This document shows positions 37,192-46,991 of a DNA stretch of 64,000 bases, piece by piece. The stretch's first letter is position 1; each line of letters starts with the position of its first letter. Under the pieces are notes generated by a model. That model saw only the letters and a program-made list of their open reading frames with translations. It ran no database searches and had not been told where the DNA came from. The stretch covers positions 1 to 64,000 of the forward strand of contig NZ_FOTR01000001.1 of assembly GCF_900114645.1 (NCBI RefSeq), given 5' to 3'. Position numbers and translations under genes: made by a program. This DNA comes from Gracilibacillus orientalis. Lineage in GTDB: Bacteria > Bacillota > Bacilli > Bacillales > Amphibacillaceae.

Positions 37192-38202
37192 TCAGACTCG
37201 TTCCTCACTTAAGACCCTAGTGGTATCCCGTTGCATTAATTCAGGGTTATACAAAATCCGTTCTGAACCTGAATACTTATTATTAATGGAGTCAATTATG
37301 ACGTCTACAACCTTCTTCCCCATCTCTTCAATAGGTTGTGCAATCGTTGTTAAGCCTGGTACAGAAGTAGTTGCTAATATCGTATTGTCAAAACCCATTA
37401 ATGAAAGGTCTTCCGGAATATTTATACCTCGCTCTCTGGCACCTTGCAGGACACCAATTGCTAATAAATCATTACAAGCAAAAATAGCGGACGGCAAATT
37501 TCCATTATTAATAATGGTTTGTAAAACCTTTTTCCCATTCGCTAATGAAGCATTTGTAGTTATAACCATATCGTCTGTAAAAGTGTAACCATGTGATTCA
37601 TATGCTTCTCGAAACCCATAGACACGCATCTTACTACTCAATCTATTCTCATTAATAAGTGCAATCTTTTGGTGACCCAATTCCAACAAATGATTAGCGG
37701 CATCATAACCACCCGAAAAATCATCAACAGCTACAGAGGTTACTCCTGCCATACCTGCTTCCTGTGTTAACATTACTAAAGGGATACTAGCACTTTTAAT
37801 ACCTTTTAATAAGTTTTTATCATTAAATGAGGAAGCAATGATAAAGCCATCTACTTGTTTTCTCCTCAATAATTCTAAATACTTCTTTTCTTTTTCGAGA
37901 CTTTCATCTGTACTGCACATAATCACACTTAATCCTTTTTCATGTGCACGATCTTCTATTGTCCTTGCTATTTCAGAAAAAAAAGGATTAGAAATATCCG
38001 GAACCAATAATCCTAAAGTCTCGGTTTTTTTCCCGGTTAACGCTGATGCCATCATACTCGGATAATAATTAAGTTCTTCCATAACTGAGAGCACTCGTTC
38101 TCTAGTTGCTTGGCGCATATTACCGGTACTGTTTATCACCTTTGATACCGTTGCAATGGAGACCCCAGCTTTTTCCGCGACATCATATATGGTAACTTTC
38201 AT
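37192..38202 (-). CDS. LacI-family transcriptional regulator
   Basis: 336 residues: helix-turn-helix (IYDVAEKAGVSIATVSKVINS) and a ribose-binding-protein-like domain. It lies between the ABC-ROK operon and iolGE, both of which have an identical GTTAAGCGCTTTCT box near the transcription start. The likely role is to control both in response to a sugar or cyclitol. Ligand unknown. Confidence 0.9.
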   Translation of the reverse strand: MKVTIYDVAEKAGVSIATVSKVINSTGNMRQATRERVLSVMEELNYYPSMMASALTGKKTETLGLLVPDISNPFFSEIARTIEDRAHEKGLSVIMCSTDESLEKEKKYLELLRRKQVDGFIIASSFNDKNLLKGIKSASIPLVMLTQEAGMAGVTSVAVDDFSGGYDAANHLLELGHQKIALINENRLSSKMRVYGFREAYESHGYTFTDDMVITTNASLANGKKVLQTIINNGNLPSAIFACNDLLAIGVLQGARERGINIPEDLSLMGFDNTILATTSVPGLTTIAQPIEEMGKKVVDVIIDSINNKYSGSERILYNPELMQRDTTRVLSEERV

Positions 38203-38256
38203 ACTCCACCTACTCTCTTAAGATGTATATCGGATAAGCAAACTATATCTAAATAA

Positions 38257-38306
38257 ATTTACAACATGATTTTATCAATATAATGAAATAAAATCATGCT
38301 GTAAAT
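38257..38306 (-). terminator. Hairpin between iolE and LacI-type gene
   Basis: ATTTACAACATGATTTTAT and ATAAAATCATGCTGTAAAT form a 19-bp stem with one mismatch and a 12-nt loop, 33 bp after the iolE stop, with a T-rich tail on the minus strand. Confidence 0.75.
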
Positions 38307-38338
38307 CCTCATACATCTTTGTTGTGTATATTATTTGC

Positions 38339-39235
38339 TTATATTCCTGCCTTTTCTTGTATATAATTCCTAGCAATAATTGCATATTCTAAAGGATTTG
38401 CCTTCGCAGGGTCTTGTTCTGCTTCCACGATAAACCAACCTTTGTAATCGCTGTCAGAAAGCACACTAAAAATAGACTTAAAATCATAGGACCCATCACC
38501 AGGGACTGTAAAAACCCCTGCTTTGACAGCCTGTAAAAAACTTAATTGATCTTTTCTTACCATTTCGGCTACCGTATCTCGGACATCTTTTAAATGAACA
38601 TGTTTAATACGATCTATATATTTTTTTAAAACAAAGACAGGATCCTCTCCAGAAAAGTAGAGGTGTCCCGTGTCAAACAGCAGATAAACCAATTGTTCAT
38701 CTGTATTTGCCATTAACCTATCAATTTCTTCGGCAGTTTGTACACCTGTACCCATATGGTGATGATACACCAATTTCATATCTTTTTCTTTCGCTAATTC
38801 ACCTAGTTTATTTAACCCTTTCGATAATTTTACCCATTCTTCCTCATTAAATTCTGGTTTATGTTTAAATAACGGCTCGTCAATATTGCCCTGAATGCTC
38901 TTTCCTTGTTCTGACACAACAATAACCTTTGCACCCATTTCAGATAGGAAGTCACGATGCTTGATGAATGCAATTGCTGTTTCTTCATACGGTTGAGTAG
39001 TTAAAAATGCACTAAACCATGCACTTGCTATGGATAACTTTCTTAATTGCAATGCCTTTTTCAAATCTTCGACATTGTTCGGATATTTATTACCGACTTC
39101 TGTTCCTGAAAAACCTGAAAGTGCCATTTCACTTATGCATTGTTCAAATGTTATTTCACCACCCAATTCCGGCATATCATCATTTGTCCATCCAATTGGC
39201 GCAATACCTAATTGAATATTTTCTTTCGATAGCAT
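38339..39235 (-). CDS. iolE: Inosose dehydratase
   Basis: 298 residues, xylose-isomerase-like TIM barrel. N-terminal '[17 protein letters not shown]' is characteristic of IolE; metal ligands in '[12 protein letters not shown]', '[12 protein letters not shown]', 'KHVHLKDV' and 'IVEAEQDP'. It dehydrates 2-keto-myo-inositol to the diketone used by IolD. AAAGGAG precedes the ATG. Follows iolG by about 70 bp. Confidence 0.92.
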   Translation of the reverse strand: MLSKENIQLGIAPIGWTNDDMPELGGEITFEQCISEMALSGFSGTEVGNKYPNNVEDLKKALQLRKLSIASAWFSAFLTTQPYEETAIAFIKHRDFLSEMGAKVIVVSEQGKSIQGNIDEPLFKHKPEFNEEEWVKLSKGLNKLGELAKEKDMKLVYHHHMGTGVQTAEEIDRLMANTDEQLVYLLFDTGHLYFSGEDPVFVLKKYIDRIKHVHLKDVRDTVAEMVRKDQLSFLQAVKAGVFTVPGDGSYDFKSIFSVLSDSDYKGWFIVEAEQDPAKANPLEYAIIARNYIQEKAGI

Positions 39236-39307
39236 ACGCTCACTCCTTTTCTATTACTATTTGATTGTACACACTTTTTTCAAATATAGTTAGTTATCCT
39301 ATTCTAC

Positions 39308-40315
39308 TTATATCTCATGCATTTCAACCGTGCGTTTCTCTACCCATGCTTTTTTTGCAGCAATTGCCAATTTCTGAGCCTGTAATCCATCTTCGCCTGT
39401 ACAGGATAGTGACGTATTATCTAGTATTGATTGTGCGAACTCTTCAATCTCTTTCTCAAAAGCAATTTTATATCTGTCTAAAAAGAAATACTTTGGATGG
39501 TCTATGGTAACCGCTTCATTTGTTGCTATTTTCACATTAGACTTCCGCTCATTTTCTGCAAGCATTACACCATCTTCACCGAAAACTTCTATTCTCTGGT
39601 CATAGCCATATACTGCTTTTCTACTATTATCAATCGTTGCCAAAGTACCATCTTCGAATGTAAGTGTAATAATAGCCGTATCCACATCATTATATTTTTC
39701 AAATACAGGATCAACTAAGTTACTCGCTACAACCGAAACAGATTTCACTTCACTATTGGACAAATACCGCACCATGTCAAAGTCGTGAATCGTCATATCA
39801 AAAAACATACCACCAGAAGACTTAATATAGGCTTCATTTGGCGGTTCTGGATCCCGTGAAGTAATTTTTATCATATGTGTATTTCCGATTTTTCCATCAT
39901 TTATGAGTTGATGGATTTTACTGAAATGTGTATCAAACCGACGATTAAAACCGATCTGCAGCTTCACGCCCGCTTCTTTTACCTTACTTAATGCTTGTTC
40001 TGTTTCTTCCAGGCTAAAGCTTATCGGTTTTTCACAAAAGATATGCTTACCCGCTTCTGCACATTGTGAAATATAGTGACAATGAGTATCCGTAGACGAA
40101 CAAATAAAGATAGCATCGATCTCTGCATTATTTAATAAAACAGATACATCCTCTGTTATAACGGGTACATATTTTTCTAAATTAGTTCCTTTTAAGTGTG
40201 TAACATTTATATCACAAATACCTTTTAATTCAATTTGAGAGGAGCGTAGGATATTATTCGCATGTAATTGTCCAATTCTTCCTGCTCCAATGATTCCAAC
40301 CTTAGCGTTCTGCAT
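39308..40315 (-). CDS. iolG: Inositol 2-dehydrogenase (Gfo/Idh/MocA family)
   Basis: 335 residues from ATG at 40315, seven bases after GGAG; the ATG at 40321 is too close to the ribosome site. NAD motif 'GIIGAGRIGQLHANNI', 'EKPISFSLEET' with the conserved Lys, and 'GGMFFDMTIHDFDMVRYL' with the catalytic Asp/His. It oxidises myo-inositol to 2-keto-myo-inositol. Forms an operon with iolE, separate from iolABCDJ. Confidence 0.87.
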   Translation of the reverse strand: MQNAKVGIIGAGRIGQLHANNILRSSQIELKGICDINVTHLKGTNLEKYVPVITEDVSVLLNNAEIDAIFICSSTDTHCHYISQCAEAGKHIFCEKPISFSLEETEQALSKVKEAGVKLQIGFNRRFDTHFSKIHQLINDGKIGNTHMIKITSRDPEPPNEAYIKSSGGMFFDMTIHDFDMVRYLSNSEVKSVSVVASNLVDPVFEKYNDVDTAIITLTFEDGTLATIDNSRKAVYGYDQRIEVFGEDGVMLAENERKSNVKIATNEAVTIDHPKYFFLDRYKIAFEKEIEEFAQSILDNTSLSCTGEDGLQAQKLAIAAKKAWVEKRTVEMHEI

Positions 40316-40367
40316 ATGCATACTCCTTTACTTTACTCTATATTAAATTGCAAACATTTTTATTATT

Positions 40368-40414
40368 GAGAAAGCGCTTAACTTAATGATAATACCTTTT
40401 GTTCGTCTAGTCAA
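40368..40414 (-). promoter_or_regulatory. iolGE promoter with LacI/CcpA-type box
   Basis: On the minus strand TTGACT (40409-40414), 17 bp, TATCAT (40386-40391), then GTTAAGCGCTTTCT (40368-40381) over the expected start of transcription. Same box as in the ABC operon promoter at 36942. The rest of the 40322-40648 gap holds only the iolJ terminator. Confidence 0.7.
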
Positions 40415-40605
40415 TGAATTAAAGTGAAATAATACACAAAAAATTAAAAGGACTATCTTTATCAGAACACCACTGAACATATTTTTTTGCATCTTATAAA
40501 AGTCTTGTCTTTTAGCTAGTGCCGAAGTTTTACTTATACTTTGTACATTCAAAATTTCACTTCGTCGAGTTACTCCATCGCTAGTATTTTATACTTTGCT
40601 AACAT

Positions 40606-40641
40606 AAAAAAAGAACAGCATCTATATGATACTGTTCCTTT
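40606..40641 (-). terminator. Terminator of the iolABCDJ operon
   Basis: GAACAGCATC and GATACTGTTC pair around a short loop with seven A residues on the left (U-run on the minus strand), right after the iolJ stop. Confidence 0.85.
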
Positions 40642-40648
40642 TGATTAA

Positions 40649-41500
40649 TTAGACTCTGTTAGCAGATCCAAATAACCTCATTTTCTCTTGAACTACTTGT
40701 GTTATCGCATCCATACCAGGTCCTAATATATCGGGCGGACTGAATAGTTTGGTATCATTTGTTAAGATGTTTCTTACAGTTTCTGCCCATGTTTTATTAG
40801 ATTCTGTATTCACATTTATCTTAGCGTGTCCATACTCAATTGCTTGAATGATTTGGTGATCTGGTATGCCTGATCCACCGTGTAAGGCTAGAGGAATATC
40901 TATCCCTTCCGATATTTCCTTCATCAAATCAAAAGCAAATTTCGGTTCTCCTTTATATTCGCCGTGTACGGATCCTAACGCTGCAGCCAAAGCATCCACT
41001 TTAGTTTCTTCTACTATTCGAAAACATTCACTAGGATCTGCATATTTGATGCCACCTACAACTCCATCTTCTGTTCCACCAACTGATCCTATTTCCGCTT
41101 CCACTGATACACCAAATTTTCTGGCATATTCGACTACTTCTTGCGTCATTTTAATATTTTCTTCTATAGGATATTTAGAACCATCTATCATCACAGAACT
41201 GTAACCAGCATCAATTGCTCTTTTACATTGTTCTACCGTAAAGCCATGGTCTAAATGGAGAGCCACTGGAACAGTAATTTGCATTTCTTCCACTATTGTT
41301 CTGGTTGTACTGGCTATAAGCTTTAGACCACCAAGATAATCTACAATTCTATCAGTCGATGCTATAATAACAGGTGACCTCTCTTTTTCCGCTGCTTGAA
41401 GTATAGCTGTGACCCACTGAAAGCTGTTAATATTAAATTGTCCTACCGCATAGTGGTTTTTTTTGGCTTCTACTATCATGTCTTTCATCGAGACAAGCAT
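40649..41500 (-). CDS. iolJ: Class II aldolase, 6-phospho-5-dehydro-2-deoxy-D-gluconate aldolase
   Basis: 283 residues, class II fructose-bisphosphate aldolase fold: zinc ligands in 'ALHLDHGFT' and 'LALHGGSGIPD', plus 'YSSVMIDGS' and 'VEAEIGSVGG'. In this operon it should cleave the IolC product into dihydroxyacetone phosphate and malonate semialdehyde. FBP or tagatose-bisphosphate aldolase activity is possible in isolation, but the context favours IolJ. Weak ribosome site. Confidence 0.88.
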   Translation of the reverse strand: MLVSMKDMIVEAKKNHYAVGQFNINSFQWVTAILQAAEKERSPVIIASTDRIVDYLGGLKLIASTTRTIVEEMQITVPVALHLDHGFTVEQCKRAIDAGYSSVMIDGSKYPIEENIKMTQEVVEYARKFGVSVEAEIGSVGGTEDGVVGGIKYADPSECFRIVEETKVDALAAALGSVHGEYKGEPKFAFDLMKEISEGIDIPLALHGGSGIPDHQIIQAIEYGHAKINVNTESNKTWAETVRNILTNDTKLFSPPDILGPGMDAITQVVQEKMRLFGSANRV

Positions 41501-41541
41501 ATTATAACAACTCTTTTCTATCGTTTACATATAATCAATAT

Positions 41542-43458
41542 TTAATATTGTTTAGCATGTTGATTAAGAACTTTCGCACGTTCCTCAGATGCCTTTGTGA
41601 CCTTAACATCATTAGCTACTTCTGCAACACCAACATTCCACCAGCTCTCATATCCATCTGTCATTGTTTTCGGCAGAATTTTCATCTCGATCAGTGTTGA
41701 ATGAGGTTGACGTTTTGCATCGATAATTGCTTCTTTTAATTCTTCTATAGAGTGAGCACGATATACTTTTGCACCGTATGCTTCACCTATTTTTGCATAA
41801 TCGATGTTTAAAATTTCATTATTGACGTCGCGGAATTCGGTTTGGTAACTGCCACTGCCATTTGACATCTGTAAATTATTGATACAGCCAAACCCTGCAT
41901 TATCAAAAAGCATGATATTTATTTTTTGGTTGTATTGAATGGCTGTTACGAATTCAGAATGTAATAAAAGAAAACTGCCATCACCAACCATGGAATAGAC
42001 CTCTTTGTATGGTTCTGCTATCTTGGCTCCTAAGGCACCTGAAACTTCATACCCCATACAGGAATATCCATATTCGACATTATACGTATTAGGAGTCTTA
42101 GCTTTCCACATTCGCTGCATGTCTCCTGGTAGTGACCCAGAGGAAGTAACCACTACACTTTCAGGATCTATCGTATGGTTAATTGTTGCTAACGCAGCTG
42201 TTTGGGTCAAATTTGATTGAAAGGCTTCCGCATATTCATTTAATATTTCTTGATTAAAATGATCCTTCACTTCTGGATCAAAAGTGGTCTTATTAAATGC
42301 AATATTTCCTAAACGAGCTAGCTCTTGGTTCCACTGTGTTTTCCAATCTTTTATTTGTTCTCCAAATTCAGATTGATAGTCATCTAATCCAAGCAAAATT
42401 TTTTCGAGTGTGGCCTTGGCATCTGCCACTACTTGGAAACCATCTAACTTATAAGCATGCATTCTACTAACATTGATATTTAAAAACTTTGCCTCTTCTA
42501 AATTAAAAGCGGTTTTAGATGAAGTAGAGAAATCTGTATACCTTGTTCCGACACCGATAATTAAATCGGCTTGCTTAGCTGCTTTATTGGCAGCAAGCGT
42601 ACCCGTCACGCCAAGACCTCCTAAATTATTATCAAAGGTCGATTCTACTGTTGCTTTTCCTGCTTGTGTTTCGACTAGTGGAATATCGTATTGCTCAGAG
42701 AGCTGGATTAGGGACTCTCTCGCTTGAGAATATTTAGCACCACCGCCAATTAAAATTAAAGGCTTTTTGCTGGATTTTATCAGAGATATAGCACCTTCTA
42801 ACTCGCGCGATGTAGGTTCTTTTCGATCAAGATAATGCACTCTTTTTTCAAAAAAGGAACCATCATAGTCATAGGCTTCTCCTTCAACATCTTGAGCGAT
42901 CGAAATGGTGACAGGGCCTGCTTTTGCAGGGTCTGTCAGTACGTCAAAGGCACGAATCATACTAGACATTAATTGCTCTGGACGAACAACACGATCCCAA
43001 TAACGAGAGACTGCTTTTAAAGCATCATTTGTAGTAATGTTGGAACTAGTTTCATGCTCCACTTGCTGCAGCACAGGATCAGGTTGTTTGGAGGCAAAAG
43101 TATCACCAGGCAAAAATAATACTGGAATATTATTCGCTAAAGCGGTACCAGCTGCTGCTGTTAAATTTGCTGAACCGGGACCGATCGACGTTGTAACCGC
43201 AAATATCTTTTGACGTAATTTCTGTTTACTATAAGCAATAGCAGCATGTGCCATCCCTTGTTCATTTTTACCTTGATATATGTTTAATTGATTACTCTCT
43301 TGTTCCAGTGCCTGACCGATACCTAGTACATTACCGTGTCCAAAAATAGTAAAGACTCCTTCGACAAACGGAAATTCTTCACCATCTACATGAATATATT
43401 GATTATTCAAAAAACGTACTAAGGCTTGTGCAGTCGTTAGTCGAATTGTTTTACCCAT
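41542..43458 (-). CDS. iolD: 3D-(3,5/4)-trihydroxycyclohexane-1,2-dione hydrolase
   Basis: 638 residues, thiamine-diphosphate enzyme fold: N-terminal 'FGHGNVLGIGQAL', 'TTSIGPGSANLTAAAGTA', C-terminal ThDP/Mg motif starting 'MVGDGSFLLLHSE' and 'GFGCINNLQ'. It opens the cyclohexane ring to 5-deoxy-D-glucuronate. GGAAG precedes the ATG. Twenty bases after iolC. Confidence 0.94.
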   Translation of the reverse strand: MGKTIRLTTAQALVRFLNNQYIHVDGEEFPFVEGVFTIFGHGNVLGIGQALEQESNQLNIYQGKNEQGMAHAAIAYSKQKLRQKIFAVTTSIGPGSANLTAAAGTALANNIPVLFLPGDTFASKQPDPVLQQVEHETSSNITTNDALKAVSRYWDRVVRPEQLMSSMIRAFDVLTDPAKAGPVTISIAQDVEGEAYDYDGSFFEKRVHYLDRKEPTSRELEGAISLIKSSKKPLILIGGGAKYSQARESLIQLSEQYDIPLVETQAGKATVESTFDNNLGGLGVTGTLAANKAAKQADLIIGVGTRYTDFSTSSKTAFNLEEAKFLNINVSRMHAYKLDGFQVVADAKATLEKILLGLDDYQSEFGEQIKDWKTQWNQELARLGNIAFNKTTFDPEVKDHFNQEILNEYAEAFQSNLTQTAALATINHTIDPESVVVTSSGSLPGDMQRMWKAKTPNTYNVEYGYSCMGYEVSGALGAKIAEPYKEVYSMVGDGSFLLLHSEFVTAIQYNQKINIMLFDNAGFGCINNLQMSNGSGSYQTEFRDVNNEILNIDYAKIGEAYGAKVYRAHSIEELKEAIIDAKRQPHSTLIEMKILPKTMTDGYESWWNVGVAEVANDVKVTKASEERAKVLNQHAKQY

Positions 43459-43478
43459 TACACTACTTCCTTTCTACA

Positions 43479-44468
43479 TTAATCAACCGATTGATCTTTG
43501 ATTAATTGTTCAATTTCAGATACAGTTGGCATTGCTTCAGAAGAGCTATGTTTACTCACGACAATTGCTGCCGATGCACCTCCAAATTTAAGCGCTGTTT
43601 CGATATCCTTGCCATTCATAAGAGCATATAAGAAAGCGGAAGCATAGGAATCACCTGCGCCAAACGTTTTCAAAACCTGTGTTTTATATGCCTTGCCATG
43701 GTGGATACTACCTGTTTTTTCATAGGCATAAGATCCGTCTACTCCGTGTTTAATAACAACAAGTTCTGCCTCGTACTGGAACAGGTTGTTGACGGTTTCT
43801 TGATTGTCACCTTCTGTTTGTCTGTTTTCCATAACATCGTACTCATCTCTTGTCGCAATTACTATATCCGCCTGCTCTGCAATAGCAGAATAATAAATCG
43901 AGACTTCTTCTTGTGATTTCCATGTATATGGACGATAATCCAGTTCAAAGATAACTTTTACATCATTTTTGCGAGCAAGACTTACCGCTTTAAAAACTGC
44001 TTCCCGTGAAGGACTTTTAGCCAATGCTGTACCTGACACAAGCAGTACCTTAGATTGCTTAATATAGCTCTCATCAACTTCTGTTGGGTCTAAATATAAA
44101 TCTGCTACATTATCACGGTACATTAAGATACTACACTCTTCAGGACTTAAGATCTCGGTAAAAGCAAGGCCTGCCTTACGTCCTTCTGTGTCAAATACCA
44201 TATTTGAGGTATCGACACCTTTTTCCGACATATATTGTTTAATAAAATTCCCATGTTGATCTTCAGGAATCTTTCCAATAAAGCCTGTTTTCAGTCCTAA
44301 TTTCGCACTTCCGATCGCTATATTAGCAGGAGATCCGCCGACATATTTGGTAAATGTCATCGTTTTTTCCATCGGTCGGTGGTATTCATTCGCATTTAGA
44401 TCGATACAAGCACGACCTATTGCAATAATGTCGTACTTTTTATCAGTATTAAATGTAATCGCCATCAT
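43479..44468 (-). CDS. iolC: 5-dehydro-2-deoxygluconokinase
   Basis: 329 residues, PfkB/ribokinase family. N-terminal 'DIIAIGRACIDLNANE', 'YVGGSPANIAIGSAKLG', C-terminal catalytic 'TFGAGDSYASAFLYAL'. Phosphorylates 2-deoxy-5-keto-gluconate. AGGAGACAAT precedes two adjacent ATGs; either may start translation. Confidence 0.94.
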   Translation of the reverse strand: MMAITFNTDKKYDIIAIGRACIDLNANEYHRPMEKTMTFTKYVGGSPANIAIGSAKLGLKTGFIGKIPEDQHGNFIKQYMSEKGVDTSNMVFDTEGRKAGLAFTEILSPEECSILMYRDNVADLYLDPTEVDESYIKQSKVLLVSGTALAKSPSREAVFKAVSLARKNDVKVIFELDYRPYTWKSQEEVSIYYSAIAEQADIVIATRDEYDVMENRQTEGDNQETVNNLFQYEAELVVIKHGVDGSYAYEKTGSIHHGKAYKTQVLKTFGAGDSYASAFLYALMNGKDIETALKFGGASAAIVVSKHSSSEAMPTVSEIEQLIKDQSVD

Positions 44469-44486
44469 TATTGTCTCCTTTTATTA

Positions 44487-45305
44487 TTATTGTCTATCTA
44501 TAATCCATTCATGATCTGCTTCATTATGAAATTTCCAAACTCGTTTTGGGCCCGCCATCACGTTCAAATAATAGGATGTATAACCATCTGGAACCCCGAC
44601 AGGATGATAACCAGAAGGTACGAGTACAACATTTTTATTTTCAACAGCCATTGTTTCATCAATACTTCTGTCTTCTGTATAAACTCTTTGGAAAACAAAT
44701 CCTTGGGCTGGATTCATTTCATGATAATACGTTTCTTCTAGCATTGATTCATTTGGAAGGTTATCTTGATCATGCTTGTGTGGAGGATAACTGGACCAAT
44801 TTCCTGATGCCGTGAAGACCTCTACTACTAGAACACTATTTGCAGTTGGATCAGAGTCAGGTAAGATATTATGAACAAGACGCTGATTATTGTATTTACC
44901 ACGCTTCTCTATCTGGTTATCTTCTGCTTTAATCAAACGCGTTGGTAACGGATTTTCTGAAGGTGCATAACACAAAGCGACTCTAGCATCTGTATCAGCT
45001 TGAATCTCCATCTTTTTATCATTTGAGATGTACACACTATCTGTTGGGGTCTTTTCAAAAACACTTTCTCTTCTTCCGATTCCTTCAAACCTTTGTTCTC
45101 CATCAGAAACTGTAACCTTACCAGTTAAGGCAACTATGCAGCATTCTAGATCGGTAAGACACTCATTAATACTGGCACCAGACTTCAGTTCAACTGTCTT
45201 AAATGATACATATTGAAGATTAGAATTTGCTTTTGTTACATCATGAAGAAGTGTAACACCGTTATCTAAAGTTTTATCATTTGGCTTTCTTAGTAACTCT
45301 GACAT
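44487..45305 (-). CDS. iolB: 5-deoxy-glucuronate isomerase
   Basis: 272 residues from ATG at 45305, after TGGAGGTTTTAGT; an upstream start at 45338 reads through the ribosome site. Double cupin fold with 'SSYPPHKHDQDNLPNESMLEE' metal-site region and 'VLVPSGYHPVGVPDGYTSYYLNVMAGP' near the end. Converts 5-deoxy-glucuronate to 2-deoxy-5-keto-gluconate. Confidence 0.94.
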   Translation of the reverse strand: MSELLRKPNDKTLDNGVTLLHDVTKANSNLQYVSFKTVELKSGASINECLTDLECCIVALTGKVTVSDGEQRFEGIGRRESVFEKTPTDSVYISNDKKMEIQADTDARVALCYAPSENPLPTRLIKAEDNQIEKRGKYNNQRLVHNILPDSDPTANSVLVVEVFTASGNWSSYPPHKHDQDNLPNESMLEETYYHEMNPAQGFVFQRVYTEDRSIDETMAVENKNVVLVPSGYHPVGVPDGYTSYYLNVMAGPKRVWKFHNEADHEWIIDRQ

Positions 45306-45372
45306 ACTAAAACCTCCATATGTGGAATGAGCTTGCATCAGATCATTACAATCTGTGCAAGCTACTATATAT

Positions 45373-46830
45373 TTACTCGAATTCTGGTTCAGGATAACGC
45401 GCAGTCACTACTTTTTTACGCGTATAAAAATCAATACTGTCTTTCCCATTAGCATGCAATGTACCAAAGAAAGAAGACTTCCACCCTGAGAATGGGAAAA
45501 ATGCCATTGGTGCTGGCACTCCCAAATTTACACCAATCATCCCAGCATCAATATTCTCACGGAAATAACGAACAGATAGTGCACTTGTCGTAAAGATACA
45601 AGCACCATTAGCAAATTCTGATTGGTTAGCTGTTTCCACGGCTTCTTTTAAATTTTTCACTCTGATTACTGATAAAACGGGAGCAAAAATTTCATCTTTC
45701 CATATCGTCATATCTGTTTTTACATTCTCAAAAATAGTAGGTCCTACGAAAAAGCCATCATCCGGCTGTTCTTGTCGACCATCGCGAATTAATGTCGCCC
45801 CTTCTTCTAAGCCTTTTTCAATATACTTTAATGTTCGCTCTTTCGCTTCTTCTCGTATCACTGGACCTAAAAACACACCGTCATCAAGACCATTTCCCAT
45901 TTTAATACTGTCAGCAGACTCTTTTAATTTTGCTACAAATGCATCCGCTATATCATCTTCAACCGTTACAACTGCACATGCCATACACCGCTCACCCGCT
46001 GAACCAAATGCTGCACTGATAACATCTCTAGCAGCAAGATCTAAATCAGCGTCTTTGAGAACCGTTGTATGGTTTTTTGCACCTGTTAGTGCTTGTACTC
46101 TCTTGAGATTCTCACTTCCTCGTTTATATACGTATTCCCCTACTGACCTAGATCCTACAAATGAAACTGCTTTCACTATTGGGTGATTTAAAATCCCATT
46201 TACCACATCATGAGCACCGTGGACAATATTGAATACACCTTTCGGTAGACCTGCTTCATGTAATAATTCCGCTAATTTCTCTGCTAAAAGAGGAGCCTTT
46301 TCTGATGGTTTTAAAATAAAAGCATTCCCTACTGCTATTGCCATTGGATACATCCAGCATGGCACCATCATCGGAAAGTTAAATGGTGAGATCCCACCGA
46401 CAACACCAATCGGATAGCGGTAATTAGCAGCTTCAATATCAGTTGCAATTGAAGCAAGAGAATCGCCCATGATTAACGTTGGAGCACCACTAGCAAATTC
46501 TACATTTTCAATTCCACGTTGTACTTCTCCAAGTGCTTCTTTTTTACTTTTACCATTCTCTTTGGTAATTAACTCTGCTAACTCTTCTGTATGATCTAGT
46601 AAAATATTTTGATATTTAAATAGAATACGAGCCCGTTTCGAAACGGGTACCTTTTTCCATTGCTCATATGCTTTTTGTGCAGATTGCGATGCTTCTTCAA
46701 AATCTTCACTTGTCGAAATAGGCACCTCTGCTATAACTTCTTTCGTTGCAGGATTGTATACTTTTTCATACGTTTCTGTCTTACTTTCAACCCACTCACC
46801 ATTAATAAAATTTTTAAGTTTTCTGGCCAT
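45373..46830 (-). CDS. iolA: Methylmalonate/malonate-semialdehyde dehydrogenase (CoA-acylating)
   Basis: 485 residues, aldehyde dehydrogenase superfamily. Catalytic Cys282 in 'GSAGERCMA', '[12 protein letters not shown]' and '[20 protein letters not shown]' typical of MMSDH. Converts malonate semialdehyde to acetyl-CoA and CO2. GGAGG precedes the ATG. First gene of iolABCDJ, behind the promoter at 46906-46934. Confidence 0.94.
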   Translation of the reverse strand: MARKLKNFINGEWVESKTETYEKVYNPATKEVIAEVPISTSEDFEEASQSAQKAYEQWKKVPVSKRARILFKYQNILLDHTEELAELITKENGKSKKEALGEVQRGIENVEFASGAPTLIMGDSLASIATDIEAANYRYPIGVVGGISPFNFPMMVPCWMYPMAIAVGNAFILKPSEKAPLLAEKLAELLHEAGLPKGVFNIVHGAHDVVNGILNHPIVKAVSFVGSRSVGEYVYKRGSENLKRVQALTGAKNHTTVLKDADLDLAARDVISAAFGSAGERCMACAVVTVEDDIADAFVAKLKESADSIKMGNGLDDGVFLGPVIREEAKERTLKYIEKGLEEGATLIRDGRQEQPDDGFFVGPTIFENVKTDMTIWKDEIFAPVLSVIRVKNLKEAVETANQSEFANGACIFTTSALSVRYFRENIDAGMIGVNLGVPAPMAFFPFSGWKSSFFGTLHANGKDSIDFYTRKKVVTARYPEPEFE

Positions 46831-46905
46831 TTTTCATCCTCCTATTTGCTCCACTACAAGCATTCAAAAAAAGTTGTAGGATTTTGATTCTATATCTTAA
46901 ACGAT

Positions 46906-46974
46906 AGTATATCACAAATACTTTCATAAGTTAATAAAAACATGATAAAAAGTTAACAAAAAGATGACCATTAA
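46906..46974 (-). promoter_or_regulatory. iolA promoter with direct repeats
   Basis: Minus-strand promoter TTAACT (46929-46934), 17 bp, TATACT (46906-46911). AGTTAATAAAAACATGA (46929) and AGTTAACAAAAAGATGA (46951) on the plus strand are direct repeats 22 bp apart overlapping the -35, a plausible binding site for the DeoR-type regulator next door. Confidence 0.65.
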
Positions 46975-46991
46975 AAACTTATATATTTGTT

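Noticed and set aside
40343-40552. 69-codon minus-strand frame upstream of iolG
   Set aside because: It covers the iolGE promoter and operator and has no domain or ribosome site.
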